A DNA stretch of 64,000 nucleotides from a virus (IMGVR_UViG_3300025648_000012:62001-126000), one strand, 5' to 3'. Numbered from the stretch's first letter, positions 32,772 to 41,073 are shown. Numbers and translations are program-made. The notes: generated from the letters alone by a model not told the origin.

Positions 32772-33802
32772 ACATTCTTGTAACCGGTGGGTTTGGGTAC
32801 ATTGGATCTAACACTGTTGTAAAATTAATCCAATCAGGTCATAAGGTAGTTATTCTAGATAACTTAGTTAATAGTTTTTTAACTACAATCTCAAAAATTG
32901 AATCTATAACTAAAAAAGGGGTGCCTTTCTTTCTTGAGGATTGCGGTAATACTTCCGTTGTCATATCCATTCTAAAAGAATATTCTATTGATACCGTAAT
33001 CCATTTTGCTGGTCTAAAATCAGTAACAGAGTCTGTGCTTAAACCCATTGAATACTATAATAACAATGTTGCCGGTACCCTATCGGTGCTTTTAGCCATG
33101 AAAAATACTGGTGTAACTAGGTTAGTATTTAGCTCTTCAGCTGCGGTTTACGGAATTACAGAAGAATCACCAATAACAGAGTTGCATAGTTGCAACCCAG
33201 TAAATTCATACGGTCAATCTAAATACTTAGTTGAAAAAATTCTTAAGGATGTTTGTACAAGCTCTCCCATGTGGAAAGTATTGTGTTTACGGTATTTTAA
33301 TCCCATTGGATCTGATACTACAGCTAGTTTGGGAGATAATCCAAAAAGCCAAACTAAAAATTTAATTCCATTGCTATGTAGAGTAGCTCAAGGTGAAATT
33401 CCCCATGTAGACGTATACGGAGATAACTTTAATACTCGGGATGGTACTGGAGTTAGAGACTATATTCATGTTGAGGATGTAGCTCAAGGCCACTTGGCTG
33501 CTCTTACTGCCCTTAATAACGTTGCTGGGTTTGATGTAGTTAATTTAGGAACTAGTAAAGGCTACACAGTATTAGAAGTAATAAAAACCATGGAAAAAGT
33601 TTCTAAAAAGTCAATACCATTTCAAATTTGCTCAGCTAGGCGAGGGGAGATAGATTGTTATTATGCGGATGTTACAAAAGCAAATAACCTTTTGGGGTGG
33701 AAAGCAACGCATGATTTAGAATCAATGTGTAGCTCAGCTTGGCATTTTGCAAACAATAAGGGATTAACTCATGCAAACAATAGTTCACTCCAGTATTCCT
33801 AA
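32768..33802 (+). CDS. galE: UDP-glucose 4-epimerase (GalE-like)
   Basis: 344-residue extended short-chain dehydrogenase. NAD-binding GGFGYIG is at residues 7-13, with SSSAAVYG and SYGQSKYLVEK supplying the catalytic serine, tyrosine and lysine. The family signature LRYFNPIGSDTTASLG is followed by VYGDNFNTRDGTGVRDYIHVEDVAQGHLAAL, diagnostic of GalE. Interconverts UDP-glucose and UDP-galactose (or N-acetyl forms). Embedded between QueD and DpdA genes with overlapping starts, it probably supplies a sugar nucleotide to the glycosyltransferase at 36440. Confidence 0.93.
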   Translation: MNILVTGGFGYIGSNTVVKLIQSGHKVVILDNLVNSFLTTISKIESITKKGVPFFLEDCGNTSVVISILKEYSIDTVIHFAGLKSVTESVLKPIEYYNNNVAGTLSVLLAMKNTGVTRLVFSSSAAVYGITEESPITELHSCNPVNSYGQSKYLVEKILKDVCTSSPMWKVLCLRYFNPIGSDTTASLGDNPKSQTKNLIPLLCRVAQGEIPHVDVYGDNFNTRDGTGVRDYIHVEDVAQGHLAALTALNNVAGFDVVNLGTSKGYTVLEVIKTMEKVSKKSIPFQICSARRGEIDCYYADVTKANNLLGWKATHDLESMCSSAWHFANNKGLTHANNSSLQYS

Positions 33803-34640
33803 ATATGCAGTAATTGGTACTAATAGCGCTGGAAAATCTACAGCTACGTATTTAGCCTGTGGTATTCTAAAACAACAAGGAATAAACGTTGATGGAATTT
33901 TTCAACAGGATAGGCGCAGACCATTTCCTACAGAGTTAATGGGAAAGTACTTAGAAGCTCATTATTGGCAGTTAGCTAATTTAATTTCTGTTGAGTCTTA
34001 CTTTTCTCTAATACAGTCTGGTACAGACGTTATTTTATCCGATCGTTCAGTATTTGACTTATTTGAGTACGCTAAATTTCAATGGCCTCAATCTATTGGG
34101 GCTCTCGAGCAATTTATTTTGACCTATACTGCTACTTATACCAAGTTATTTTATTTGAAACCTATAGAGTATGTTGATGATGGTCAAAGACCTCCCAAAG
34201 ATTTTGTTAATGCTGTTGACGTTTTAATTGAAAAAGACTTACCGGTTAATACAATAAGAATCCCTTTACAAAGAAATTCTGGAGTAAACCCTGGTGAGTT
34301 CATAGCTCAAAGAATAGCTTACGATTTGAAGTTAGCTAAATTAGGTTTAAACTCTATAAATTCTCGCCTTATTGGCAGTAGAGGGTGTATGACTCACCGC
34401 ATAGATTCTGATTGGGATATTGTAACTACAGTAGGTGAAATTGAAAAGAATCCTTTGCTAAACTCTATTGAAAAAAGAAAAGATAGTGGAAAAAATTCTA
34501 ATTCAAGAGGTCTGCTTGGAAAAGCTCCAACTCCCTGTTATATAGTAAAGAGTTCAACTTTTGACATTATAGTTCATGAGACCATTGAAGAAGTTATACT
34601 GTACGACTCAATAACTCCTTATACGGAAATTTTTCTATGA
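33771..34640 (+). CDS. P-loop kinase fused to a minimal nucleotidyltransferase-like domain
   Basis: 289-residue two-domain protein. Residues 1-185 form a nucleoside-kinase/AAA_28-like domain: GTNSAGKST at 16-24, QQDRRRPFP, and LSDRSVFDLFEYAKF (DRS lid-type motif). Residues about 195-289 carry a nucleotidyltransferase signature: G202-Ser...SDWDI (GSRGCMTHRIDSDWDI) and a later FDIIV that could give the third aspartate. The fusion lies inside the deazaguanine cluster, overlapping galE by 32 bases and dpdA by 4. It may activate a nucleotide or sugar for base decoration; substrate unknown. Confidence 0.65.
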   Translation: MQTIVHSSIPKYAVIGTNSAGKSTATYLACGILKQQGINVDGIFQQDRRRPFPTELMGKYLEAHYWQLANLISVESYFSLIQSGTDVILSDRSVFDLFEYAKFQWPQSIGALEQFILTYTATYTKLFYLKPIEYVDDGQRPPKDFVNAVDVLIEKDLPVNTIRIPLQRNSGVNPGEFIAQRIAYDLKLAKLGLNSINSRLIGSRGCMTHRIDSDWDIVTTVGEIEKNPLLNSIEKRKDSGKNSNSRGLLGKAPTPCYIVKSSTFDIIVHETIEEVILYDSITPYTEIFL

Positions 34641-35974
34641 AACTTTCTAGGGATACAACTTTAGATAAAAAACTTCCTACTATTGGATATCATTATGCTC
34701 CAGCTGGGGCAGATAAGATATCCACCACAAACTTAAAATGTACTCCATATAATGAATATGCTCCAAAAATTAAAAAAATTAAAAAGGGGAGTACCATTAT
34801 AACTGTTTGTTATGGGTTTAATAAGAAACTAACATTAAGTAGAGTTTTGCCCCTCAAAGATGCACAAATTACAGGAATAACCATACTCAAAAAAGCAAAG
34901 GTTAGCCTGTATAATGCCACCATGTTAACGGTAAACGAAACAACCCATACTCGACTAAATAACATAAGAAAGGCAAGTTACACTATTCAAGATAGCGGTG
35001 GGTTTCAGCTGTGGTCTGGAGTTGAGGACTTTTTAGACCCAAAATTGATAAAGAATAAACACACTCTTTGGGCAGATTCCGGCGTAGGATTAGACTTACC
35101 CCTTAGTGGCTGTTCAGATGAAAAGGTATTTTTAGCCGGAGCTAAAATGCTAGCGGCAAACAACCAAGTAATGAAAAGCAATAAGTACAACTTGATGAAC
35201 GTTTCTCACGGAGGAACCTTAAAGGGTCGAGAAAAATGGCTAAACATTGTGCTTGAGGACCCTCAAACTTCAATGTGCATTGCTGGTCTACGGGCTACAG
35301 CGATGCAACAAAATATCTCGGGAGTAGGGGACAGAATATCTCCAGTAGCATTTATTTCTCACGTTCTTTTTACAATTCTTAAAACTCAAAAATACTATCA
35401 GCATTATCACGTATTAGGTGTAGCTACAGGATGGCAAATGTTTCTACTTTCATTGGTAGCCCATAACTTAGGTAAAACTATAACCTCAGATTCCGCTACA
35501 GCTCAACTTTCTGCTAAATCTGGATTCTTTTTAGAAAGCGACTCCCTAAAACCCCTTGGAAGAATACCGAAATCTGTAAGACAATCATATTGCAACTGTG
35601 AAGCTTGTAACTTAGTTGGTAACAAATACTGGTTTTATGTTGTAGACCAGCTTACTATGCTCCATAACTTGTATAGTTTAATAGATTGCGCTGAAACTGC
35701 TAACCGCTATGCTGAATATGCTATAAAAAATAATGTTTCTTTTTCTGACATAACTACTGTGGTTTTAGGATCTACCTCATCAACCAAGCACACTGATAAG
35801 GCTATTTTTGAGGCGGTTAAATTAGTAAAAACTACAGATTATAAAAAGTTAAAGGAAGTTTCAGTTTTTACTACTCCTACAACTCTGTTTACTCAAAAAG
35901 ACGAGCTAATTCAGACGCGTAAAGTCCTTAAAAAATATGGAGAATATTATGGAACCTCCTTTTTTACTCCGTAG
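34637..35974 (+). CDS. dpdA: DpdA-like DNA guanine transglycosylase (TGT superfamily)
   Basis: 445-residue TIM-barrel transglycosylase. TIQDSGGFQLW (Asp119-Ser-Gly-Gly-Phe-Gln) is the tRNA-guanine transglycosylase base-binding motif with its catalytic aspartate. A second acidic region, WADSGVGLDLPLSG, matches the family's FDxP area. NVSHGGT and IAGLRA fit further barrel strands, and a CNCEAC cluster (about 322-327) suggests zinc. Co-location with folE/queD/queE indicates DpdA, which exchanges guanine for a 7-deazaguanine base in DNA, rather than tRNA-acting Tgt. Overlaps its neighbours. Confidence 0.85.
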   Translation: MKLSRDTTLDKKLPTIGYHYAPAGADKISTTNLKCTPYNEYAPKIKKIKKGSTIITVCYGFNKKLTLSRVLPLKDAQITGITILKKAKVSLYNATMLTVNETTHTRLNNIRKASYTIQDSGGFQLWSGVEDFLDPKLIKNKHTLWADSGVGLDLPLSGCSDEKVFLAGAKMLAANNQVMKSNKYNLMNVSHGGTLKGREKWLNIVLEDPQTSMCIAGLRATAMQQNISGVGDRISPVAFISHVLFTILKTQKYYQHYHVLGVATGWQMFLLSLVAHNLGKTITSDSATAQLSAKSGFFLESDSLKPLGRIPKSVRQSYCNCEACNLVGNKYWFYVVDQLTMLHNLYSLIDCAETANRYAEYAIKNNVSFSDITTVVLGSTSSTKHTDKAIFEAVKLVKTTDYKKLKEVSVFTTPTTLFTQKDELIQTRKVLKKYGEYYGTSFFTP

Positions 35975-36443
35975 TCAAGAACCACATTTATTTACTGGAA
36001 TAGAAGTCGAGCATTCCCCGTATTTTGGAGAAAAAACTCTTTTTGTAGTTGGAACCGTTGAAAAAGAAAAAATAGAAAAAGCTCTAAAAATAGAAAACTG
36101 TACGCATTTATATTTGGGAGCTAATCAACACTTTTCAGATTACGTAATTGAGTTAGCAAAAGAATTTAGTAACTTAATTCACGTAACTGTTGATATTCCT
36201 TATTTGCTATATATAGATGAAGTGTTTAGTAATGAGCTACTTCACCCAAGTCTTAAAAAAGTACACTTTATGCTCAGTGCCCCACTTGTAGTTTCACACA
36301 GATTACTTTCCATTAAAGTTGATGATTCTGTAAATAATAGGCGTAATCCAGGAGTGTGGGTGTTTCCTATTACGTCAAATACTAAAAATTTTACACCTTG
36401 GTCAGCTTATAAAAATGATGTACTTTTAGGAGAAAAGTTTTGA
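35949..36443 (+). CDS. Conserved-looking protein of the deazaguanine cluster
   Basis: 164-residue alpha/beta protein. Notable segments are GIEVEHSPYFGEKTLFVVG, CTHLYLGANQHFSDYVI and HVTVDIPYLLYIDEVF. It starts inside the 3' end of dpdA; ATG 35949 is chosen because TGGAG lies six bases upstream, rather than ATG 35937. It also overlaps the glycosyltransferase start. Tight coupling on both sides suggests a dedicated partner of DpdA or of base decoration. Family not recognised. Confidence 0.6.
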   Translation: MEPPFLLRSQEPHLFTGIEVEHSPYFGEKTLFVVGTVEKEKIEKALKIENCTHLYLGANQHFSDYVIELAKEFSNLIHVTVDIPYLLYIDEVFSNELLHPSLKKVHFMLSAPLVVSHRLLSIKVDDSVNNRRNPGVWVFPITSNTKNFTPWSAYKNDVLLGEKF

Positions 36444-37618
36444 AAGTATTTTATATGGGGTTAGAATCAATAGTCTCAAGATACACCTACCAATTAACTA
36501 ATTGGAATACTCGAGTATTTGAGGAGCTTGGAGTTAATTACGAGATAGTTACTGGGGAAGAAATTCCAGAGGCTAAAGGACATATTTTAGTAGGTTCAGT
36601 TTTGGATGCGCATAACCGAGGATACTACTCTTTAACGCAAACAGCTAATTTGGTAAAACTACACCAACAAGGTAATATAACCAGTACAGATGTAATTTTT
36701 TATGAGGATATGTTTACTCCAGGAATAGAAATTCTTCCTTATATTTTTGCTCAAGTTCCTATGAATAAACGACCTAAAGTTTTTGTTAGGTGTTTAGCGC
36801 AAACTATTGACCCAGACGATTTTACTAACCGGGAAGGTATGTTTGGTTTCATGAGAAGGTACGAACAGTTAGTAGATTCTTTCGTTACTGGCATTCTATG
36901 CGCTTCGGAAGAGATGGTGGCTAACTTAAAAATTGCTGGATTTAAGTCTGACTTGTATGTAACTGGTTTACCCTTTGGTAAAGCTGAAGTTCAAGAGAGA
37001 GTTACACCTACTCCTTTTGAAAACCGTCCGAAAACTGTAGTATTTGCTGCTCGGTGGGATAGTGAAAAACAACCTAAATTTTTTATAGAGGTTGCAAAAT
37101 TAGTAAAGAAAAAACTTGGAAATTCAGTAAAATTTGTAGTCTTGAGTGGAAGAAAAGGAATAAACTCAAATGATTTAGACTTGAAGACTGCTGCTATTGA
37201 GGCTATTCAAGACTCAACTATTGAGTGGAAAGATGGGCTTTCCAAAAATGAATACTACACGTGGCTAAATAACAGTAGAGTTCTTTTTAATTGTGCATTG
37301 CAAGATTGGGTTAGTAATACGGTAAGTGAAGCCGATGCTTTAGGCTGCAATACTGTTTTTCCTGCGTATAGATCTTTTCCAGAGGTTTTCAAAAGTAGCC
37401 GAGAACATTTGTATATACCGTTTAATGTGGAAGACGCAGCACTCCTCATTGAAAAAAATATAGAACAACCACAATCTGATTTAGGAGAAGTTTCTAGTAA
37501 TCAGAATCTTTCCATATATAAAACAGTCAAAATTTTTCAGGGAGTAGGTAAAGAGTACCTACGGTCAAATTTAGACTATAGAGGAAAGTTGTACGGAGCA
37601 ATTTCAAAAGGAGATTAA
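36440..37618 (+). CDS. GT4-type glycosyltransferase
   Basis: 392-residue GT-B glycosyltransferase. The C-terminal Rossmann domain shows VVFAARWDSEKQPKFFIEVAKLV (about 195-217), WKDGLSKNEYYTWL, and the donor-binding NTVSEADALGCNTVFPAYRSFPEVF, where the EAxAxG/E-type sequence is typical of GT4. TTG 36440 has AGGAG seven bases upstream and overlaps the previous stop (TTGA). It sits between DpdA and QueE, so it may glycosylate phage DNA, possibly the 7-deazaguanine base. A capsid or host surface target is possible but less consistent with context. Confidence 0.82.
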   Translation: MKVFYMGLESIVSRYTYQLTNWNTRVFEELGVNYEIVTGEEIPEAKGHILVGSVLDAHNRGYYSLTQTANLVKLHQQGNITSTDVIFYEDMFTPGIEILPYIFAQVPMNKRPKVFVRCLAQTIDPDDFTNREGMFGFMRRYEQLVDSFVTGILCASEEMVANLKIAGFKSDLYVTGLPFGKAEVQERVTPTPFENRPKTVVFAARWDSEKQPKFFIEVAKLVKKKLGNSVKFVVLSGRKGINSNDLDLKTAAIEAIQDSTIEWKDGLSKNEYYTWLNNSRVLFNCALQDWVSNTVSEADALGCNTVFPAYRSFPEVFKSSREHLYIPFNVEDAALLIEKNIEQPQSDLGEVSSNQNLSIYKTVKIFQGVGKEYLRSNLDYRGKLYGAISKGD

Positions 37619-37619
37619 A

Positions 37620-37811
37620 ATGTTAGTACGGTTTAGTTTAGCAAATGGAGGAGATTTTGCAGTTACTCCCTCCAATGTTGTAGCAGTGTATTGGGGCAAA
37701 AAAGAAAACTCTGTTGACTGTATTCCAACTACAATCGTTCTTGGGACTGGTGAGGAATTCAATACAGAAGAAAGCTTTGACGAAGTATTAGAAAAACTTG
37801 GTTCCATTTAG
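37620..37811 (+). CDS. Small hypothetical protein
   Basis: 63-residue beta-rich protein starting one base after the glycosyltransferase stop, behind GGAGATTAAA. The sequence SNVVAVYWGK, then TIVLGTGEEFNTEESFDEVLEKL has a weak FlbD-like pattern (strand, turn, then regulatory helix). Function unknown. Confidence 0.5.
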   Translation: MLVRFSLANGGDFAVTPSNVVAVYWGKKENSVDCIPTTIVLGTGEEFNTEESFDEVLEKLGSI

Positions 37812-37820
37812 GCTTATTCC

Positions 37821-38621
37821 ATGTTTAATTATACTGAACTTTTTTATTCATTGCAGGGCGAAGGGGAAAGAGCTGGCGTACCCTCTGTTTTCCTCCGTTT
37901 GTTTGGCTGCAATTTGAGATGTCCTGGCTTCTACGGTAAACAAAAGGTAGACTCTATTGACCCTTCCCAATACTCCAAGTTTGAAGATTTGCCCCTCATG
38001 GACGGTGGATGTGACACCTACGCTTCTATTTACCCCCAATTTTCTAAATTTGCTCAAAAGATTACAGTAGAAGAACTTGTTAAAAAGCTGTCTAGTTTTG
38101 ATTGCCGAGACCTGGTTATTACCGGTGGAGAGCCACTGTTACCGGGGAATCAACGTAGGTTAGTAGAGCTACTTACTAACTTTGAGTTTAGCAGCTTACC
38201 TTTTGATGTAATTACGTTTGAAACGAATGGTACGCAAGAACTAATTCCTGAGATGGTAAAAGCAGTGGAGGACACAGGATTTACATACTTATTTTCTGTT
38301 TCTCCAAAATTGTCTAATTCAGGTGAAACAGAAGAAGCAAGAAAAGTAAGACTACAGTTAGATTTTAAGCAGGAACCGGAATGTTCAAATACTCAATACC
38401 TTAAGTTTGTTATAGCAACAAGAAAGGATGCGGAGGAAGCATTGCAGCTAGCCATGGAACTAGGAGCTACTCCTTTGAGTATTTATTTTATGCCGATGGG
38501 TGGAATTGTATCCACCTATGAATTACACAAAACTGCTGTAGCTAACTTGGCTTTGGAGTATGGAGTTAGGTACTCTGATAGATTGCAAGTTCCACTATTT
38601 AAGAACGATTGGGGCACCTAA
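37821..38621 (+). CDS. queE: 7-carboxy-7-deazaguanine synthase (QueE, radical SAM)
   Basis: 266-residue radical SAM enzyme making CDG from 6-carboxytetrahydropterin. The start YTELFYSLQGEGERAGVPSVFLRLFGCNLRC matches QueE. Iron-sulfur cysteines are Cys30 and Cys34, with the third, normally three residues on, displaced to Cys64 (GGCDTYASIYP) by a 29-residue spacer. VITGGEPLLP supplies the SAM-binding GGEP, and TFETNGTQ and FSVSPKLSNSG follow the family order. The displaced cysteine appears to define a phage-type QueE variant. Confidence 0.93.
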   Translation: MFNYTELFYSLQGEGERAGVPSVFLRLFGCNLRCPGFYGKQKVDSIDPSQYSKFEDLPLMDGGCDTYASIYPQFSKFAQKITVEELVKKLSSFDCRDLVITGGEPLLPGNQRRLVELLTNFEFSSLPFDVITFETNGTQELIPEMVKAVEDTGFTYLFSVSPKLSNSGETEEARKVRLQLDFKQEPECSNTQYLKFVIATRKDAEEALQLAMELGATPLSIYFMPMGGIVSTYELHKTAVANLALEYGVRYSDRLQVPLFKNDWGT

Positions 38622-38622
38622 T

Positions 38623-38856
38623 ATGAAAACACAAAAATTTAGTCACAGAGAATTAGTAAAGTCCAAGTTAGAGCAATTAGGTCGAGTTGATACCGCTTTA
38701 GCCAAATCTTTAGGAATTTCAAGGCTACCTGTTCAGATTGAAAGGTTAAGAAAACAAGGTATGAAAATTAACTTGATCCGTGAGTATACAGGGTCAATGT
38801 ACTATATGTTAGAAAACTATACGCTCAAAAAAGGTGCTCAAAATGACTTACAGTGA
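38623..38856 (+). CDS. Small helix-turn-helix protein
   Basis: 77-residue protein. GRVDTALAKSLGISRLPVQIERLRKQGMKI is a helix-turn-helix followed by a wing strand, like the HTH_55-type domain common in phages. ATG 38623 is just after the queE stop, with GGGG upstream; the frame is open further upstream inside queE. It may regulate the surrounding operon. Confidence 0.65.
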   Translation: MKTQKFSHRELVKSKLEQLGRVDTALAKSLGISRLPVQIERLRKQGMKINLIREYTGSMYYMLENYTLKKGAQNDLQ

Positions 38857-39064
38857 AAATAACAAGTACATAGATGTTCTGAATTCCTACATTAAGGAAG
38901 ACACTGCATTAGTTAATTACTATAATAAAACTTTGAAGTTGCCTTCTGGAGAAATAGGAAATAGATTACTTTTAGTGGAAACTAGACTACTTAATTTGTC
39001 AAAACTTGTTTGTGAGCTTATTACAGAGCTAGGAACAAATAAACAGTTACCAAAATACTACTGA
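38843..39064 (+). CDS. Small hypothetical protein
   Basis: 73-residue helical protein overlapping the previous gene by 14 bases. ATG 38843 has AAAAAGGTG upstream. A GTG at 38834 is an alternative start. The sequence is leucine-rich in the second half (LLLVETRLLNLSKLVCELITELG). No family recognised. Confidence 0.5.
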   Translation: MTYSENNKYIDVLNSYIKEDTALVNYYNKTLKLPSGEIGNRLLLVETRLLNLSKLVCELITELGTNKQLPKYY

Positions 39065-39073
39065 GGAATAAAA

Positions 39074-39748
39074 GTGGCTAATACTGACGAAGCATTAGGA
39101 GCGGAAATAGGAACAATTTTAAGAAACAAGGGAATAGAAACTCCCATGTTTGGATCGAACTACCTGGACAACTTTTCAAAAATAGAAACACTGGCTCCAT
39201 TAGTTGAGTCCATTCTAACAATTCTTGGAATGGACTTGAAAGATGATTCTCTTAGGGATACGCCAAAACGTGTTTCTAAGATGTTTATTGAAGAATTGTT
39301 CTATGGGCTTGACTACAGCAACTTTCCGGCATGTACAGCCGTGGATAATAAGATGCACTATGACGAAATGCTACTTGAGGGAGGTATAACGGTAAACTCT
39401 CAGTGTGAGCACCACCTTGTACCGTTCAAAGGACATGCGTACGTTGCATATTTACCAGCCAATAAAGTATTGGGGTTATCCAAGTTTAACCGAATAGTAG
39501 ATTTCTTTAGCAGAAGGCCACAAGTTCAGGAGAGGCTAACAGTACAGATTGGTACCTCCATACAGCATATTGTAGAAACGCCAAATGTTGCGGTTGTACT
39601 AGAATGTTCTCATTTTTGTGTTCAATGCCGTGGAGTAAAAGATTCTGATAGTTGGACTGCAACGTCAATGCTCGGGGGTATTTTTAAGGAACAAGCGGTT
39701 AGAGTTGAGTTGTTTTCTCTAATAAACGGTAGACGAGGGAGGCATTAG
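39074..39748 (+). CDS. folE: GTP cyclohydrolase I (FolE)
   Basis: 224-residue enzyme converting GTP to dihydroneopterin triphosphate, first step of the 7-deazaguanine (and folate) pathway. Diagnostic segments are DTPKRVSKMFIEELFYGLD, VNSQCEHHLVPFKGHAYVAYLP (zinc Cys and His), LGLSKFNRIVDFFSRRPQVQERLTVQI and LECSHFCVQCRGVKDSDSWTATS (second zinc Cys). It starts at GTG 39074 behind TGAGGAATAAAA. With queD and queE it gives a complete route from GTP to CDG. Confidence 0.96.
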   Translation: MANTDEALGAEIGTILRNKGIETPMFGSNYLDNFSKIETLAPLVESILTILGMDLKDDSLRDTPKRVSKMFIEELFYGLDYSNFPACTAVDNKMHYDEMLLEGGITVNSQCEHHLVPFKGHAYVAYLPANKVLGLSKFNRIVDFFSRRPQVQERLTVQIGTSIQHIVETPNVAVVLECSHFCVQCRGVKDSDSWTATSMLGGIFKEQAVRVELFSLINGRRGRH

Positions 39749-39754
39749 TAATCC

Positions 39755-40177
39755 ATGTCAATGACTTTAGACGATATTATTAAAAAATGCAAACCATTAC
39801 AAAAGGATCTTGCTCTGTATGTAAAATTTAGGTCTATAAAAACAGGGAAGCAAGATGACGTGTATCCATTTATTGCTGCAAAAGCTTATTCAACTAAGCG
39901 TAGATTACCGGACGGACGTATGGTAACCAATGTAAATCCGGAAACTTACATTGCAGTAATTATGGTTATTGACAATAAAAAACACGTCAAGGTATCCTGT
40001 AGCTGTCCTTCCTTCAACTATGGAGGTTTTGAGTATTCTTTAGCTAAAAAAGGGGCTGCAGATATACAATATGGAGACGGGTCTGCACCGGATATAAAAA
40101 ATCCAAAAAGAATTCCAGGAATGTGCAAGCACCTTGTTGCTTTAAGAAGTTATGTTAAGACAAAGTACAAGTTCTAA
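39755..40177 (+). CDS. SWIM zinc-finger protein
   Basis: 140-residue protein with a C-terminal SWIM-type zinc site: VSCSCPSFNYGG (CxC) and IPGMCKHLVALRSYV (CxH), separated by about 40 residues. SWIM domains bind nucleic acid or proteins, and related small proteins recur in phages. The stop overlaps the ATG of the sigma-like gene (TAATG). Confidence 0.75.
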   Translation: MSMTLDDIIKKCKPLQKDLALYVKFRSIKTGKQDDVYPFIAAKAYSTKRRLPDGRMVTNVNPETYIAVIMVIDNKKHVKVSCSCPSFNYGGFEYSLAKKGAADIQYGDGSAPDIKNPKRIPGMCKHLVALRSYVKTKYKF

Positions 40178-41073
40178 TGGCAAAAACTTACCGTAAAAGT
40201 GAATCCTTTGAAGTTCTAAAAACAGTAAAAGACTACAAAGATAATCTCACAACTTACCAATGGCTTAATACTCTTGATTTCTTTATTGAGGAGGCCGTTA
40301 AACCTTTGGCGTTCGCGCTACCTACACTCACAAAAAACTTTTTAGCATTAGTTGCTGCTAAACAGGTCATAAATTCCCATACTCGTTATTGCCGAGGAGA
40401 AAAACAATCGTTAGTAATAAACATTTTTAATTTCCTGTGTACGGAAAAAGTAGAGTACCTAAGTGCAATAACTGTAAATAGGGGGATATGGTTTGGATTC
40501 TTTTCCTTAGCCCAGGGAACAGTAGAACCCTATATGTCAGTTATGAGTAATCCAGCCCAGTACTCCCAGTACCTAGTAGCCAAGGATTGGGAGCAAAAAA
40601 GACCTATTTGGCAATTCATTAAACAATCACAATACTGGCAGGACAAGGCATCATGGTTCAAGTCAATAATAGTTCAAAAATTTACAAGGTTGGCGTTAAA
40701 CCGAGCAAAAGCATCGTATACTGCAATCGGTCATATAGTTGACTTAGATGATATTATCTCAGTTAATTTGCAATTTGTAAATAAAGCAGTAGAGAGGTGT
40801 GATACAAACAAGGGTACGTTAGCCACCTTTGTAAACACTTGGTTGTACTCTGCCAATGCAGAAGTTAAAAAGTTAATTTCAAAGAATGAAATGTCTTTGA
40901 ATGACGAATTGTTAGTTGCGGATCAATCTGTCTCATGGGAAATGGAACGCTCTATGTCTGCAATAGCTAAAGAAGTAGACAAAGAAGGGTATGTTAGAGC
41001 CGTTCTTGGCATACCTGAGTATTTTACAGCAGTAGATTACCAAGTGCTTCAAAAAGCAGCAAAAGTAAGTTAA
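40177..41073 (+). CDS. Sigma-70-like factor, probable late-transcription sigma
   Basis: 298-residue protein. Residues about 165-230 show a region 2 pattern: FTRLALNRAKA, HIVDLDDIISVNLQFVNKAVERCDTNKGTLATFVNTWLYSANAEV split over several helices, equivalent to the DLIQEG...AVxRFDxxKGxxFxTYAxxWI of sigma70. A short C-terminal region may be a reduced region 4. It immediately precedes the late SSB/RecA/packaging genes, so a T4 gp55-like role in late gene expression is plausible. The N-terminal 160 residues are unassigned. Confidence 0.65.
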   Translation: MAKTYRKSESFEVLKTVKDYKDNLTTYQWLNTLDFFIEEAVKPLAFALPTLTKNFLALVAAKQVINSHTRYCRGEKQSLVINIFNFLCTEKVEYLSAITVNRGIWFGFFSLAQGTVEPYMSVMSNPAQYSQYLVAKDWEQKRPIWQFIKQSQYWQDKASWFKSIIVQKFTRLALNRAKASYTAIGHIVDLDDIISVNLQFVNKAVERCDTNKGTLATFVNTWLYSANAEVKKLISKNEMSLNDELLVADQSVSWEMERSMSAIAKEVDKEGYVRAVLGIPEYFTAVDYQVLQKAAKVS

